Shown piece after piece: positions 32,088 through 42,716 of a stretch of DNA of 64,000 nt. The notes under the pieces are model-generated. The model was not told the origin of the DNA. It did no database searches and saw only the letters and a list, made by a program, of their open reading frames with translations. Position 1 is the first letter of the stretch. The number at the start of each line of letters is the position of its first letter. The position numbers were made by a program, and so were the translations under genes. The DNA is taken from contig NZ_BPMK01000010.1 of the NCBI RefSeq assembly GCF_019656455.1, positions 1-64,000 on the forward strand, written 5' to 3'. Source of the stretch: Noviherbaspirillum aridicola (GTDB lineage Bacteria > Pseudomonadota > Gammaproteobacteria > Burkholderiales > Burkholderiaceae_D).

Positions 32088-34319
32088 TCAGCGCGGGGAG
32101 CTCAGCCAGGACATCAGCTGGTCGATGGCCATCGGCCGCGCGAACAGGTAACCCTGCGCAAGCGGACAGCCGAGCTCGCGAAGGATCTGCGCCTGGTGCT
32201 CGTCCTCGACGCCTTCGGCGACGATGGACATGCCGAGGTTGCGGCCCAGTTGCACCACCATCTCGGCGATGCTGCTGCCGCGGGTGGAGGCGCTGATCTC
32301 GGTGACGAAGCTGCGGTCGATCTTGAGCCGGTCCGCGCGCAGGCGCTGCAGATGACTGAGCGAAGAGAAGCCGGTGCCGAAATCGTCGATCGCGATGCTG
32401 ACGCCGGTGCTTTTAATCTGGTTGAGCAGCTCGATCAGCGCATCGGGTTCTTCCATCGCGATCGACTCGGTGATTTCCAGCTCGAGGCAGTGCGGCGGGG
32501 CGCCGGTCTCCGCCAGCACCGCGCGCAGCATGTCGAGGAAATGGGGATCGCGGAACTGCACCTGCGAGACGTTGACCGACATCGTGAAGCCGGCATGGCC
32601 GGACCGGTGCAGGCGGACCAGCTGGGTACAGGCTTCGCGCAGCACCCGCGCGCCGATCTCGATGATCAGCCCGGAGTATTCGGCGATCGGTATGAAGCGG
32701 TCCGGCGGCACGAATCCGCCGTCGGCGATCTTCCAGCGCAGCAGCGCTTCCGCGCCGACCGGGCGGCGGCTGTCGAGATCGATCTGCGGCTGGTAAACCA
32801 CGAACAGGTCCTGGCGCCCGACCGCGGCGCGCAGCGCGTGCATCAGGCGCACGCGCTCGCGGATGTCGACGCCCATGCTGCGCGAGAAGTACAGGTGGCC
32901 GCCTCGCTGGCGCAACTTGGCGCGCTTGAGTGCGATGTCCGCGTCCTTGAGCGCGTCGGCCGATCGGCCGTCGTACTCGGCCAGCCGCAGCAGGCCGGCG
33001 GTCGCCGATACCTGCACATGCTGGCCGTCGATGCTGAACGGCTCGTCGAACATCGCGAGCAGGTTTTCCGGCGTCACCAGGCGCGCGTCGCCGATGACGC
33101 CGAAGGTGTCGCCGCCGACCCGTCCCACGGTCATGTGGTCGCCGAACTGCGCCTGCAGCCGGCCGGCCACGCCCAGCAGCAGCAGATCGCCGAACTGGTG
33201 TCCGAGCGCGTCATTGGTTTCCGAGAAATGGTCGATGTCGACCAGGGCCAGGGTGGTATCGCTGCGATGTTCGGGTGCGAGCGCCTGCTCGAGCAATTCC
33301 TTGAGCCGCGTCCGGTTGGGCAGCCTGGTCAGCGAGTCGTAGAAGGCCGACTTGTGCAGCCGGCTCACCAGCAGCACGTTGTCGAGCCCGACCGCGATAT
33401 TGCGGCAGAAGACGTCCAGCAGACGCTGACCGAATTCCGGCACGGGCGCCGGGGTGTCGAGATAGGCGCCGAAGCGGCGGCTGGCGTCGCCGCCGAAATA
33501 GAGCACCGTCGCGCGTTCGGCGTAGATGCTGCGGCGCTGCGACAGCGCCTGGGCGAGCAGGGCCGAAATCTGGCCGCTTTCATCCTGGTAGAGGCCGTGC
33601 CTGGCGATTTCCGCCAGCCGCCCGACGGCGGCGACGACCACCGGCGGAGCGTCTCCCCCCAGGGTTTCCTGCATGCAGATCAGGCCGCTCGGCTCGCAGT
33701 CGAGCAGGGCGGCGACCTGCGACAGCACGCCGGCGGCGAAGTTGTCGAGTCCATGCAGCGCCATCAGCTCGGTGCTGGCCTGGACGATGCGGTCGAGCCC
33801 GCGGCGGCTGGCATTGATCGCGCAGATCTGCTCGTAGGAGCGGATGGCCGCCGTCAGCGTCGTGTAGAGCTTCACCCGGGTGAGTTCGGACTTGGTCTTG
33901 TAGTCGTTGATGTCGAAGTCGCGGATCGCGTCCAGCTCCGGCGCATAGCCGGGCTGGCCGGTGCGCAGGATGATGCGCACCTCGCTCAGCTTGAGCTCCT
34001 CGCGGATATGGCGCACCAGCTGCAGGCCGGCGTCTTCCTGCTCCATGACGACATCGAGCAGCACGACCGCGATGTCGCGCTCGCGCGCCAGCAGTTCGCG
34101 CGCCTGGCCGGCGGAGTAGGCATGCAGATAGGAGAGCGGCCTGCCCTGCATTTCCACGCCGTTCAGGGCAAAAGTGGTCGCCGCATGGACGTCGGCGTCG
34201 TCGTCGACAATCATCACGCGCCAGGCAGGGCGTTGTTCGTGCCGGTCGCCGACCGTGTCGGCGCGGGTCGTCTCGTCTAGAAAGACGAGATCGTCGGAGG
34301 ACGCTGCGGGTCCCGTCAT
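32088..34319 (-). CDS. Receiver-DUF3369-GGDEF-EAL c-di-GMP phosphodiesterase
   Basis: A 743-residue response regulator. The receiver (about 33-160) has Asp89 in VLLDVVMEQ. A DUF3369 (GAF-like) region follows (about 170-320), then a GGDEF domain whose signature is GGDTF (the Glu is lost, so cyclase activity is unlikely). The EAL domain has EALLRW, VNVSQVQF, EITES, IDDFGTGFSS, LKIDRSF and VAEGVE, all residues needed for phosphodiesterase activity. Prediction: phosphorylation-controlled c-di-GMP breakdown, with the degenerate GGDEF as a GTP sensor or scaffold. The sensor kinase gene lies directly downstream. Confidence 0.92.
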   Translation of the reverse strand: MTGPAASSDDLVFLDETTRADTVGDRHEQRPAWRVMIVDDDADVHAATTFALNGVEMQGRPLSYLHAYSAGQARELLARERDIAVVLLDVVMEQEDAGLQLVRHIREELKLSEVRIILRTGQPGYAPELDAIRDFDINDYKTKSELTRVKLYTTLTAAIRSYEQICAINASRRGLDRIVQASTELMALHGLDNFAAGVLSQVAALLDCEPSGLICMQETLGGDAPPVVVAAVGRLAEIARHGLYQDESGQISALLAQALSQRRSIYAERATVLYFGGDASRRFGAYLDTPAPVPEFGQRLLDVFCRNIAVGLDNVLLVSRLHKSAFYDSLTRLPNRTRLKELLEQALAPEHRSDTTLALVDIDHFSETNDALGHQFGDLLLLGVAGRLQAQFGDHMTVGRVGGDTFGVIGDARLVTPENLLAMFDEPFSIDGQHVQVSATAGLLRLAEYDGRSADALKDADIALKRAKLRQRGGHLYFSRSMGVDIRERVRLMHALRAAVGRQDLFVVYQPQIDLDSRRPVGAEALLRWKIADGGFVPPDRFIPIAEYSGLIIEIGARVLREACTQLVRLHRSGHAGFTMSVNVSQVQFRDPHFLDMLRAVLAETGAPPHCLELEITESIAMEEPDALIELLNQIKSTGVSIAIDDFGTGFSSLSHLQRLRADRLKIDRSFVTEISASTRGSSIAEMVVQLGRNLGMSIVAEGVEDEHQAQILRELGCPLAQGYLFARPMAIDQLMSWLSSPR

Positions 34320-34607
34320 TTCTGTCTCCGGCGTCCGGGTTGGTTCATCTCAAGAGTCGAGGATAGTGCGAAAACGGCTGCTGCGGGCGCCCCGCGCGCC
34401 GGACGCGCGGACCTGCAGCTTGTTGCCCCTTGCGGATGGTGCACGATAATTCGCGGTCTTGCAATGCAGCAGCAGATTGCCTGACGGCGACGGGCGGTTT
34501 ACGCCTCTTTCCGGTGCGTCGGCGCGACGCCGCCGGAAATGAATTCCTTGCCGCGCAGGCAATACGCTAGAATCTTGCTTTCCTCCGCCAATCCGCATCC
34601 CTTTCCT

Positions 34608-35711
34608 ATGTCAGGCAATACTTTCGGTACGCTTTTCTCGGTAACGACCTTTGGCGAGTCGCATGGCGCGGGCATCGGCTGCGTGGTGGACGGCTGCCCG
34701 CCGGGCATGCCGCTGACCGAAGCCGACATCCAGCCGGAGCTGGACCGGCGCCGCCCCGGCACGTCGCGCCACGTCACCCAGCGGCAGGAGCCCGACACGG
34801 TTGAGATCCTCTCCGGCGTGTTCGAGGGCAAGACGACCGGCGCGCCGATCGCTCTGCTGATCCGCAACCAGGACCAGCGCAGCAAGGACTACGGCAACAT
34901 CCTCGACACCTTCCGGCCGGGTCACGCGGATTACACCTACTGGCACAAATACGGCATACGCGACCCGCGCGGCGGCGGACGCTCGTCGGCCCGTCTGACC
35001 GCTCCCGCGGTGGGCGCCGCCGCGATCGCCAAGAAATGGCTGAAGCAGCAGTACGGCACGACGTTCAGGGGCTGCATGAGCCAGCTCGGCGAAATCGCGA
35101 TCCCCTTCGAATCCTGGGACCACGTCCCTGCCAATCCCTTCTTCGCCGCCAATGCCTCCATCGTTCCCCGGCTGGAGGAATACATGGATCAGCTGCGGCG
35201 GGACGGCGACTCCTGCGGCGCGCGCATCGACGTGGTCGCCCAGAACGTGCCGGTCGGGCTGGGCGAGCCGATCTACGACAAGCTCGATGCCGACATCGCC
35301 TACGCGATGATGGGCATCAATGCGGTCAAGGGTGTCGAGATCGGCGCCGGCTTCCGCTCCGTGGCGCAGCGTGGCAGCGAGCACGGCGATGAACTCACGC
35401 CCGAGGGCTTCGTCGGCAACAATGCCGGCGGCGTCCTCGGCGGCATCTCGACCGGCCAGGACATCACCGTCTCGATCGCGATCAAGCCGACGTCGAGCAT
35501 CCGCACGCCGCGCCGTTCCATCGACAAGGCTGGCAACCCGGTTCCGGTCGAGACCTTCGGCCGCCACGATCCCTGCGTCGGCATCCGCGCCACGCCCATC
35601 GCCGAAGCCATGCTCGCGCTGGTGCTGATGGACCATGCGCTGCGCCATCGCGCGCAATGCGGCGACGTCCGCGTCGATACGCCTCGCATCCCCGCGGGCA
35701 CTGACCGCTGA
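34608..35711 (+). CDS. aroC: Chorismate synthase
   Basis: Last step of the shikimate pathway: EPSP to chorismate, needing reduced FMN. 367 residues. Signatures: [29 protein letters not shown] at the N-terminus, [11 protein letters not shown], and the C-terminal [17 protein letters not shown]. The ATG at 34608 gives the canonical MSGNTFG start; an upstream extension to 34539 would cross a TAGAAT (34568-34573) that is a plausible -10. The 288 bases upstream (34320-34607) hold no other gene that I can support. Confidence 0.98.
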   Translation: MSGNTFGTLFSVTTFGESHGAGIGCVVDGCPPGMPLTEADIQPELDRRRPGTSRHVTQRQEPDTVEILSGVFEGKTTGAPIALLIRNQDQRSKDYGNILDTFRPGHADYTYWHKYGIRDPRGGGRSSARLTAPAVGAAAIAKKWLKQQYGTTFRGCMSQLGEIAIPFESWDHVPANPFFAANASIVPRLEEYMDQLRRDGDSCGARIDVVAQNVPVGLGEPIYDKLDADIAYAMMGINAVKGVEIGAGFRSVAQRGSEHGDELTPEGFVGNNAGGVLGGISTGQDITVSIAIKPTSSIRTPRRSIDKAGNPVPVETFGRHDPCVGIRATPIAEAMLALVLMDHALRHRAQCGDVRVDTPRIPAGTDR

Positions 35712-35780
35712 TAGCCCGAAGCGGGCAGGGCGGCGAACGCCGCCGGCCCGCCGCCTTCCTTGCCTGATCGTCATCCGTCT

Positions 35781-36956
35781 ATGCAGTATTCCGGCCTGAG
35801 CGGGCAGTGGTTCAGCTTCGCGCTGTTCTATTTCGCCTATTACGGTTACATCGGCATCTTTTCTCCGTATGCCAGCCTGTACTTCACCGACCGCGGCATG
35901 AGCGCGGCCGAGGCGGGCGTGCTCATGTCGCTGATGCAGGTCATGCGCATCTTCGGGCCGGCGCTCTGGGGCTGGGCCGCCGACGCCACCCAGCGCCGCG
36001 ACCTGGTGCTGCGCGCAACCGCGGCAGCGGCGTCGGTCGCCTTCATCGGCATGTTCTTCGGGCAGAGCTTCGTCCAGTTCTTCCTCATCATGGTGGCGAT
36101 CAATCTGTTCACCAGTGCCCAGAATCCGCTGGGCGAGGCGCTGATGCTGTCGGCCATGCGCGGCGATCTCACGCATTACGGCCGGCTGCGGCTCTGGGGC
36201 TCGGTCGGCTTCATCCTTGCGGTGATGCTGTCCGGCCCCTTCCTCGACCGCTACGGTATCGGCGTCATGCCCTGGATCGCGCTCGGTCTGCTGGTGCTGA
36301 TGTTCGGCGCCAGCCTGCGCATGCACGAGGATGCGCATGCGCCGTCGATACGGGAGGCGCCATCGGTGCGCGCGCTGCTGCGCAGGCGCGAAGTGATTGC
36401 CTTCTTCGCCTCGACCTTCCTGATGATCGCCGCCCATGCGTCGCTGTACGTGTTCTATTCGCTCTACCTTGCGCAAATCGGCTACAGCAATACGGTGATA
36501 GGCTTGATGTGGTCGCTCGGCGTGGCGGTGGAAATCCTGTTCTTTTTCTATCAGGCACCGCTGTTCCGGCGCTTCGGCGTCGAGAAACTGATGCTGGCCA
36601 GCCTGCTGCTGGCGGCGCTGCGCTTTCTGCTGATCGGTTTCGGCGCGGCGTCGCTGCTGCTGCTGGTGCTGGCCCAGGTGCTGCATGCCGCCACCTTCGC
36701 CGCCCACCATTCGGCATCGGTGGCGACGCTGCAGCGCTGGTTCGCCGGTCCGCTTCAGGCACGCGGGCAGGCGCTTTTCACCAGCATCTCCTACGGCCTC
36801 GGCGGCACCCTGGGCGGGCTGGTCATGAGCCTGTTCTGGGATAGTTTCGGCGCCCGTGCAGTCTATCTGGCGGCGGCCGTGTTCTCGCTGGCCGGCGCGG
36901 CAGCGGCCGCCTGTTCGTACCGCTGGCACCCACAACATCAAGAGGAGAGGACATGA
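35781..36956 (+). CDS. MFS transporter (MFS_1-like, HcaT type)
   Basis: Twelve-helix permease of 391 residues. The start WFSFALFYFAYYGYIGIFSPYASLYF and the YGRLRLWGSVGFI segment after helix 4 are characteristic of the MFS_1-like group with HcaT (3-phenylpropionate) and sugar/nucleoside symporters. The substrate cannot be assigned. ATG at 35781 is preferred over a TTG seven codons earlier. It overlaps the following lipoprotein protease by 4 bases. Confidence 0.88.
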   Translation: MQYSGLSGQWFSFALFYFAYYGYIGIFSPYASLYFTDRGMSAAEAGVLMSLMQVMRIFGPALWGWAADATQRRDLVLRATAAAASVAFIGMFFGQSFVQFFLIMVAINLFTSAQNPLGEALMLSAMRGDLTHYGRLRLWGSVGFILAVMLSGPFLDRYGIGVMPWIALGLLVLMFGASLRMHEDAHAPSIREAPSVRALLRRREVIAFFASTFLMIAAHASLYVFYSLYLAQIGYSNTVIGLMWSLGVAVEILFFFYQAPLFRRFGVEKLMLASLLLAALRFLLIGFGAASLLLLVLAQVLHAATFAAHHSASVATLQRWFAGPLQARGQALFTSISYGLGGTLGGLVMSLFWDSFGARAVYLAAAVFSLAGAAAAACSYRWHPQHQEERT

Positions 36957-37786
36957 AGGCTTCCAAGGCAGTGTTCCCGGTGTTCCTGAAGCGGCTGGCC
37001 GGCGCGGCGGCGCTGTCCCTGCTGGCCGCGTGCGAGACGGTGCAGACCACGCAGGGCGGCGTGGTCGGCGTCGAACGCCAGCAGCGAATGGCGGTCTCCG
37101 CCGGCGCGCTGGAAGAGGCGGCGCAGGGCGAGTACGCCAAGGTGATCGCGCAGGCGAAGCAAAAGGGTGTGCTGAACCAGAATCCCTCCCATGTCGCCCG
37201 GGTGCGCGCCATCGCCAACCGGCTGGTGCCGCAGACCGCCAATTTCCGGCCCGATGCCCGGTCCTGGAACTGGGAAGTCAACGTGCTCAGCTCGCCCGAG
37301 GTCAATGCCTGGTGCATGCCTGGAGGAAAAATCGCGGTGTATTCCGGCCTGATCGAAAAACTCCAGGTCACGGACGATGAACTGGCGGCGGTGATGGGGC
37401 ATGAAATCGCCCACGCGCTGCGCGAGCATGCCCGCGAACGGGCCTCGGAACAGATGATCGCCAGCGGCGTCGTCAGCGTCGGAGCGGCCCTGCTGGGTCT
37501 CGGCGACATCGGGCAGAAGGGCGCCGAGTTCGCGTACATGGGGCTGGTCGGCCTGCCCAATTCGCGCCGCCACGAGACCGAGGCGGACCGCGTCGGCATC
37601 GAACTCGCCGCCCGCGCCGGCTACGACCCCCGCGCGGCGATCTCCTTGTGGCAGAAGATGGGCCAGGTGGCCGGCGGCGAGCAGATCAAGTTCCTGTCGA
37701 CCCACCCCACGCAGGCCGACCGCCTCAAGGACCTGACCAACTATTCCCAGCGCGTGATGCCGCTCTACCAGCAGGCCAAGCGCTGA
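36953..37786 (+). CDS. M48 family metallopeptidase lipoprotein
   Basis: Periplasmic zinc protease of 277 residues, related to LoiP/YcaL and BepA-type M48 enzymes in envelope protein quality control. A lipobox LLAAC places the lipidated Cys at about residue 27. The zinc site is HEIAH (about 143-147), with the third ligand Glu in RRHETEADRVG; the loop with LSTHPTQADRL ends the catalytic domain. No C-terminal TPR is present, so it is not full BepA. The gene starts within the MFS stop codon. Confidence 0.93.
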   Translation: MKASKAVFPVFLKRLAGAAALSLLAACETVQTTQGGVVGVERQQRMAVSAGALEEAAQGEYAKVIAQAKQKGVLNQNPSHVARVRAIANRLVPQTANFRPDARSWNWEVNVLSSPEVNAWCMPGGKIAVYSGLIEKLQVTDDELAAVMGHEIAHALREHARERASEQMIASGVVSVGAALLGLGDIGQKGAEFAYMGLVGLPNSRRHETEADRVGIELAARAGYDPRAAISLWQKMGQVAGGEQIKFLSTHPTQADRLKDLTNYSQRVMPLYQQAKR

Positions 37787-37817
37787 ATCCCGCATTGCCG
37801 TCTGTTGCGCAATTGGC

Positions 37818-37844
37818 AAACGCCCGCCGCGAGCGGGCGTTTTT
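37818..37844 (+). terminator. Intrinsic terminator after the M48 protease gene
   Basis: Ten-bp arms (37818-37827, 37833-37842) with a CGCGA loop and five T at 37840-37844. It separates the aroC-side genes from leuC. A CATAAT (37894-37899) downstream may be the leuC -10, but no good -35 was found. Confidence 0.88.
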
Positions 37845-37945
37845 CATTCTGCGGAGCGCGCCGCCGCGCGTGTTTTGCGTCGCACAACTATGGCATAATC
37901 CAAGGCTCTTTTCACTGTCTTGCGCAGTCTCAAGCGCCCAGCAAC

Positions 37946-39349
37946 ATGGCCAAAACGCTCTACGACAAACTCTGGGAATCGCATGTCGTGCACACCGAAG
38001 AAGACGGCACGGCGATCCTCTACATCGACCGCCACCTGGTGCATGAAGTCACCAGCCCGCAGGCCTTCGAAGGCCTGAAACTGGCGGGCCGCAAGCCGTG
38101 GCGCGTTTCCGCCAACCTCGCCGTGGCCGACCACAACGTGCCGACCACCGACCGCGCCGGCGGCATTGCCGACCCGGTCTCCCGGTTGCAGGTGGAAACG
38201 CTGGATGCCAACACCCGCGAGTATGGCCTGACCTATTTCAGCATGCGCGACAAGCGCCAGGGCATAGTCCACGTGATCGGCCCCGAGCAGGGCGCGACGC
38301 TGCCCGGCATGACGGTGGTCTGCGGCGATTCCCATACCTCGACCCACGGCGCCTTCGGCTGCCTCGCCCACGGCATCGGCACCTCCGAGGTCGAGCATGT
38401 GCTGGCCACCCAGACGCTGCTGGCGAAGAAATCCAAGGCGATGCTGGTGCAGGTCGACGGCGCGCTGCCGTTGGGCGTCACCGCCAAGGACATCGTGCTG
38501 GCCGTGATCGGCAAGATCGGCACCGCCGGGGGCACCGGCTACGCGATCGAATTCGCCGGCTCCGCCATCCGCTCGCTGTCGATGGAAGGCCGCATGACGA
38601 TCTGCAACATGGCGATCGAGGCGGGCGCCCGCGCCGGCATGGTGGCCGTCGACGACACGACGATCAACTATGTGAAGGGCCGTCCCTTCGCGCCCGTCGG
38701 CCCGCACTGGGACCGCGCGGTCGAGTACTGGCGCACCCTGCATTCCGACCCCGGCGCGCGTTTCGACCTCGTCGTCACGCTCAACGCCGCCGAGATCCTG
38801 CCCCAGGTCACCTGGGGCACGTCGCCCGAGATGGTGGTCGCCGTCGACGACCGCGTGCCCGATCCCGACAAGGAAAAGGATCCGGTCAAGCGCGACGCGA
38901 TGGAAAAGGCGCTGGTCTACATGGGCCTCAAGCCGAATACCGCGATTGCCGACATCCGCATCGACAAGGTCTTCATCGGGTCCTGCACCAATTCCCGCAT
39001 CGAGGATCTGCGCGCCGCGGCCGCCGTCGTGCGCGGCAAGTACCGCGCCTCCAACGTCAAACTGGCGATGGTCGTTCCCGGCTCCGGCCTGGTCAAGGAG
39101 CAGGCCGAGCGCGAAGGGCTGGACAAGATATTCAAGGAAGCCGGTTTCGAATGGCGCGAGCCGGGCTGCTCGATGTGCCTGGCCATGAACGCCGACCGGC
39201 TCGAGCCGGGCGAGCGCTGCGCTTCCACCTCGAACCGCAATTTCGAGGGTCGCCAGGGGCAGGGCGGACGCACCCATCTGGTGTCTCCGGCGATGGCCGC
39301 CGCGGCGGGCATCAGCGGACATTTCGTCGACGTGCGCGCACTGCGCTGA
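37946..39349 (+). CDS. leuC: 3-isopropylmalate dehydratase large subunit
   Basis: Aconitase-family subunit that with LeuD isomerises 2-isopropylmalate to 3-isopropylmalate in leucine synthesis. 467 residues. The three [4Fe-4S] cysteines are in [25 protein letters not shown] and GCSMCLAMN. The ATG at 37946 gives the standard [10 protein letters not shown] start; the longer open frame upstream runs through the preceding terminator. The small entericidin-like gene and leuD follow. Confidence 0.97.
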   Translation: MAKTLYDKLWESHVVHTEEDGTAILYIDRHLVHEVTSPQAFEGLKLAGRKPWRVSANLAVADHNVPTTDRAGGIADPVSRLQVETLDANTREYGLTYFSMRDKRQGIVHVIGPEQGATLPGMTVVCGDSHTSTHGAFGCLAHGIGTSEVEHVLATQTLLAKKSKAMLVQVDGALPLGVTAKDIVLAVIGKIGTAGGTGYAIEFAGSAIRSLSMEGRMTICNMAIEAGARAGMVAVDDTTINYVKGRPFAPVGPHWDRAVEYWRTLHSDPGARFDLVVTLNAAEILPQVTWGTSPEMVVAVDDRVPDPDKEKDPVKRDAMEKALVYMGLKPNTAIADIRIDKVFIGSCTNSRIEDLRAAAAVVRGKYRASNVKLAMVVPGSGLVKEQAEREGLDKIFKEAGFEWREPGCSMCLAMNADRLEPGERCASTSNRNFEGRQGQGGRTHLVSPAMAAAAGISGHFVDVRALR

Positions 39350-39382
39350 CGCCGCCGGCGTGATCGTGCAAGGGAGAAAAAC

Positions 39383-39505
39383 ATGAAGAAAATCTTCGCG
39401 CTCATGATGTCGGTCCTCGCTCTCGCCGCCTGCAATACGGTGCAGGGCGTGGGCAAGGATGTGCAGAAGGTGGGCGAGGCGGTCGAAAACGCCGCAAAGC
39501 GATAA
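39383..39505 (+). CDS. Entericidin A/B family small lipoprotein
   Basis: A 40-codon gene between leuC and leuD. The product begins MKKIFALMMSVLALAACNTV, a signal peptide with lipobox ALAAC, so the mature lipoprotein is only about 24 residues: CNTVQGVGKDVQKVGEAVEN and a short AAKR tail. That GxGKDVQKxGEAVE pattern is diagnostic of the EcnA/EcnB (entericidin) family. A ribosome-binding site AGGGAGA lies 7 bases upstream. Entericidins were proposed as an antidote/toxin pair in enterobacteria; a single copy inside leu operons is common in Burkholderiales, with unknown role. Confidence 0.88.
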   Translation: MKKIFALMMSVLALAACNTVQGVGKDVQKVGEAVENAAKR

Positions 39506-39560
39506 GCAGGCTGGGCAGTAACACAGGACGCCGCGCAAGCGCGGCGCGAAAGACAGGACC

Positions 39561-40208
39561 ATGGAAAAATTCACTGTACACGAGGGCCTCGTGGCGCCTC
39601 TGGACCGCGCCAACGTCGACACCGACGCCATCATTCCCAAGCAGTTCCTCAAGTCGATCAAGCGCTCCGGCTTCGGTCCGAACCTGTTCGACGAATGGCG
39701 CTATCTCGACCACGGCGAGCCCGGCATGGACAACTCGAACCGTCCGCTCAATCCGGACTTCGTGCTGAACCAGCCGCGCTACCAGGGCGCGTCCATTCTG
39801 CTGACCCGCAAGAACTTCGGCTGCGGCTCCTCGCGCGAACACGCGCCCTGGGCGTTGCAGCAGTACGGTTTCCGCGCCATTCTCGCGCCCAGCTTTGCCG
39901 ACATCTTCTTCAACAACTGCTTCAAGAACGGCCTGCTGCCTATCGTGCTGAGCGAAGCGCAGATCGACCAGCTCTTCAACCAGGTGAAAGCGTTTCCGGG
40001 CTACCGGCTGCGCGTGGACCTGAATGCGCAGACGGTGTCGACCACCGACGGCGCCGCCAGCTTTGCGTTCGAGGTCGATGCCTTCCGCAAGTACTGCCTG
40101 CTCAACGGCCTGGACGATATCGGCCTGACGCTGCGTCATGCCGACAAGATCCGCGCCTTCGAGGAGCGGCATCTTGCCTCCCATCCCTGGCTGGCCAACA
40201 CGATCTGA
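39561..40208 (+). CDS. leuD: 3-isopropylmalate dehydratase small subunit
   Basis: Swivelling-domain partner of LeuC, 215 residues. Typical pieces: [20 protein letters not shown], the [13 protein letters not shown] substrate loop, and [17 protein letters not shown]. The ATG at 39561 lies 55 bases after the entericidin gene. leuB follows after 21 bases. Confidence 0.97.
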   Translation: MEKFTVHEGLVAPLDRANVDTDAIIPKQFLKSIKRSGFGPNLFDEWRYLDHGEPGMDNSNRPLNPDFVLNQPRYQGASILLTRKNFGCGSSREHAPWALQQYGFRAILAPSFADIFFNNCFKNGLLPIVLSEAQIDQLFNQVKAFPGYRLRVDLNAQTVSTTDGAASFAFEVDAFRKYCLLNGLDDIGLTLRHADKIRAFEERHLASHPWLANTI

Positions 40209-40229
40209 ATCTGAACGGATAAGAACAGC

Positions 40230-41300
40230 ATGAAAATCGCAATCCTGCCGGGCGACGGCATCGGTCCCGAAATCGTCGAACAGGCCGTCCGCGTCCTCAA
40301 CGCCCTGGACGAGAAGTTCGAAATGGAAACCGCGCCGGTCGGCGGCGCCGGTTACGAGGCGCATGGACATCCGCTGCCGGAAGGCACCCTGAAACTGGCC
40401 AAGGAAGCCGATGCCGTGCTGTTCGGTTCGGTGGGCGACTGGAAGTACGACACGCTGGAGCGCCCGCTGCGCCCGGAGCAGGCGATCCTGGGACTGCGCA
40501 AGAACCTCAACCTGTTCGCCAACCTGCGTCCCGCGATCCTGTATCCGGAACTCGCGGGCGCCTCCACGCTCAAGCCCGAGGTCGTATCCGGGCTCGACAT
40601 CCTGATCATCCGCGAGCTGACCGGCGACATCTACTTCGGCCAGCCGCGCGGGGTGCGGACCGCGCCCGACGGCGCCTTCAAGGGCGAGCGGGAAGGCTTC
40701 GACACCATGCGCTACGCCGAAACCGAAATCCGCCGCATCGCGCACGTCGCCTTCCAGGCGGCGCGCAAGCGCGGCAAGCGCCTGACCAGCGTCGACAAGG
40801 CCAACGTGCTCGAGACCTTCCAGTTCTGGAAAGACATCGTCACCGACGTGCACAAGGACTATCCGGACGTGGCGCTGGACCACATGTATGTGGACAACGC
40901 CGCCATGCAGCTGGTGCGGGCGCCGAAAAAATTCGACGTCATCGTCACCGGCAACATGTTCGGCGATATCCTGTCGGATGCCGCCGCCATGCTGACCGGT
41001 TCCATCGGCATGCTGCCGTCGGCCTCGCTGGATGCGCACAACAAGGGACTGTACGAGCCGTCGCACGGCTCCGCGCCCGACATCGCGGGCAAGGGTATCG
41101 CCAATCCGCTGGCGACCATCCTGTCGGCGGCGATGATGCTGCGTTATTCGCTGAACAAGGCCGAACAGGCCGACCGCATCGAGGCGGCGGTCAAGCGGGT
41201 GCTTGCGCAGGGGCTGCGCACGCCGGACATCTATGAGGAAGGCACCACGAAGGTCGGCACCCGCGAAATGGGTGACGCGGTCGTCAGGGCGCTGGCCTGA
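40230..41300 (+). CDS. leuB: 3-isopropylmalate dehydrogenase
   Basis: NAD-dependent oxidative decarboxylase of leucine synthesis, 356 residues. Starts [19 protein letters not shown]; substrate motif [13 protein letters not shown], the Tyr in [16 protein letters not shown], the metal-binding Asp residues in DNAAMQLVR and [10 protein letters not shown], and NAD-binding [20 protein letters not shown] are all present. Last leu gene of the cluster, 33 bases before asd. Confidence 0.98.
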   Translation: MKIAILPGDGIGPEIVEQAVRVLNALDEKFEMETAPVGGAGYEAHGHPLPEGTLKLAKEADAVLFGSVGDWKYDTLERPLRPEQAILGLRKNLNLFANLRPAILYPELAGASTLKPEVVSGLDILIIRELTGDIYFGQPRGVRTAPDGAFKGEREGFDTMRYAETEIRRIAHVAFQAARKRGKRLTSVDKANVLETFQFWKDIVTDVHKDYPDVALDHMYVDNAAMQLVRAPKKFDVIVTGNMFGDILSDAAAMLTGSIGMLPSASLDAHNKGLYEPSHGSAPDIAGKGIANPLATILSAAMMLRYSLNKAEQADRIEAAVKRVLAQGLRTPDIYEEGTTKVGTREMGDAVVRALA

Positions 41301-41333
41301 ACTGTTTATTGAATTGAACCGAGGGAGATTATC

Positions 41334-42470
41334 GTGAAGTTAGTGGGTCTGGTGGGTTGGCGCGGCATGGTGGGCTCGGTCCTGATGCAGCGCATGCAGG
41401 AAGAGGGCGATTTCGCCCATATCGAGCCGGTGTTCTTCTCGACCTCCAACGCGGGCGGCAAGGCGCCGGCGATGGCGAAGAACGAAACCACGCTCAAGGA
41501 TGCCAACAACATCGACGAGCTGAAGAAGTGCGACATCATCCTCACCTGCCAGGGTGGCGACTACACCACGGAGATCTTCCCGCAGCTGCGCGCCGCGGGA
41601 TGGAACGGCTACTGGATCGACGCCGCATCGACCCTGCGCATGAAGGATGACGCCATCATCGTGCTCGACCCGGTGAACCTCGACGTGATCAAGGACGCGC
41701 TGTCGCGCGGCGTCAAGAACTACATCGGCGGCAACTGCACCGTCTCCTGCATGCTGATGGGCCTGGGCGGGCTGTTCCAGAAGGACCTGGTCGAGTGGAT
41801 GACGTCCATGACCTACCAGGCAGCGTCGGGCGGCGGCGCGCAGCACATGCGCGAGCTGCTCACCCAGTTCGGCTCCATCAACGCCGAAGTCAAGGCGCTG
41901 CTCGACGATCCGGCGTCGGCCATCCTCGAGATCGACCGCAAGGTGCTGGCCAAGCAGCATTCGATGAGCGCGGAAGAGACCCGGCAGTTCGGCGTGCCGC
42001 TGGGCGGCAACCTGATTCCCTGGATCGACAAGGACCTCGGCAACGGCGTCTCGCGCGAGGAATGGAAGGCCGGCGCGGAAACCAACAAGATACTCGGGCG
42101 CGGCGAAGCCTTCGGCGCGGCGGCGAAGTCCGCGGTGCCGGTCGACGGTCTGTGCGTCCGCATCGGCGCAATGCGCTGCCACTCGCAGGCACTGACCATC
42201 AAGCTGCGCAAGGATGTGCCGCTCGACGAGCTCGAAGGCATCATCGCCGAGACCAACCAGTGGGCCAAGGTCGTGCCGAACACCCGCGAGGCATCGATGA
42301 AGGACCTGACCCCGGCGGCCGTCACCGGCAGCCTCACCATCCCGGTGGGCCGCCTGCGCAAGATGCAGATGGGCGGCGAGTATCTGTCGGCCTTCACCGT
42401 CGGCGACCAGTTGCTGTGGGGCGCCGCAGAACCGCTGCGCCGCATGCTGCGCATCGTGCTCGACAAGTAA
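41334..42470 (+). CDS. asd: Aspartate-semialdehyde dehydrogenase
   Basis: Makes aspartate semialdehyde for lysine, threonine, methionine and diaminopimelate. 378 residues, the gram-negative Asd type. NADP-binding [16 protein letters not shown], catalytic Cys in [15 protein letters not shown], and the His in [16 protein letters not shown]. The start is GTG at 41334 with an AGGGAGA ribosome-binding site 8 bases upstream; no in-frame ATG gives the conserved N-terminus. Confidence 0.97.
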   Translation: MKLVGLVGWRGMVGSVLMQRMQEEGDFAHIEPVFFSTSNAGGKAPAMAKNETTLKDANNIDELKKCDIILTCQGGDYTTEIFPQLRAAGWNGYWIDAASTLRMKDDAIIVLDPVNLDVIKDALSRGVKNYIGGNCTVSCMLMGLGGLFQKDLVEWMTSMTYQAASGGGAQHMRELLTQFGSINAEVKALLDDPASAILEIDRKVLAKQHSMSAEETRQFGVPLGGNLIPWIDKDLGNGVSREEWKAGAETNKILGRGEAFGAAAKSAVPVDGLCVRIGAMRCHSQALTIKLRKDVPLDELEGIIAETNQWAKVVPNTREASMKDLTPAAVTGSLTIPVGRLRKMQMGGEYLSAFTVGDQLLWGAAEPLRRMLRIVLDK

Positions 42471-42493
42471 TCGATTCGACAAATCAGGGCCGG

Positions 42494-42548
42494 GGGCCTG
42501 CTGCGGACATCTCGACAAGAATGCGCAGCAGGCCCTTGTCACGTTGTC
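42494..42548 (+). terminator. Long hairpin after asd
   Basis: Perfect 12-bp G/C-rich arms (42494-42505, 42534-42545) with a 28-base loop, followed by TTGT only. The stem is strong but the tail is poor, so it may be an incomplete intrinsic terminator or an mRNA 3'-end protector. The remaining 170 bases before fimV are AT-richer and contain TATAAC (42601-42606) but no paired -35. Confidence 0.6.
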
Positions 42549-42716
42549 CAGACACGACGTTGACCCTTTGTTCAGAGACGGCCGAACGCCATGTCACTTG
42601 TATAACTTTTGCTACTCTGGATACACTTGCACGGCTAAGTTCATGATGATATGGTGAAAGTTCACTCGTCAATTTGTACGCGCGGACCTTCTGCCTACCC
42701 CAGAAACGCACACGGA

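Noticed and set aside
31026-34280. 1084-codon open frame antisense to the kinase and GGDEF-EAL genes
   Set aside because: Again a mirror of strong GC-rich coding on the other strand; the translation is repetitive and matches nothing.
34350-34598. 82-codon frame upstream of aroC on the minus strand
   Set aside because: No ribosome-binding site, Arg-rich composition without domains, and it covers the probable aroC promoter region.
42651-42716. 22-residue N-terminal extension of FimV
   Set aside because: Start is left at 42717 because the extension lacks a ribosome-binding site and would place the signal helix unusually far from the N-terminus; it cannot be fully excluded.
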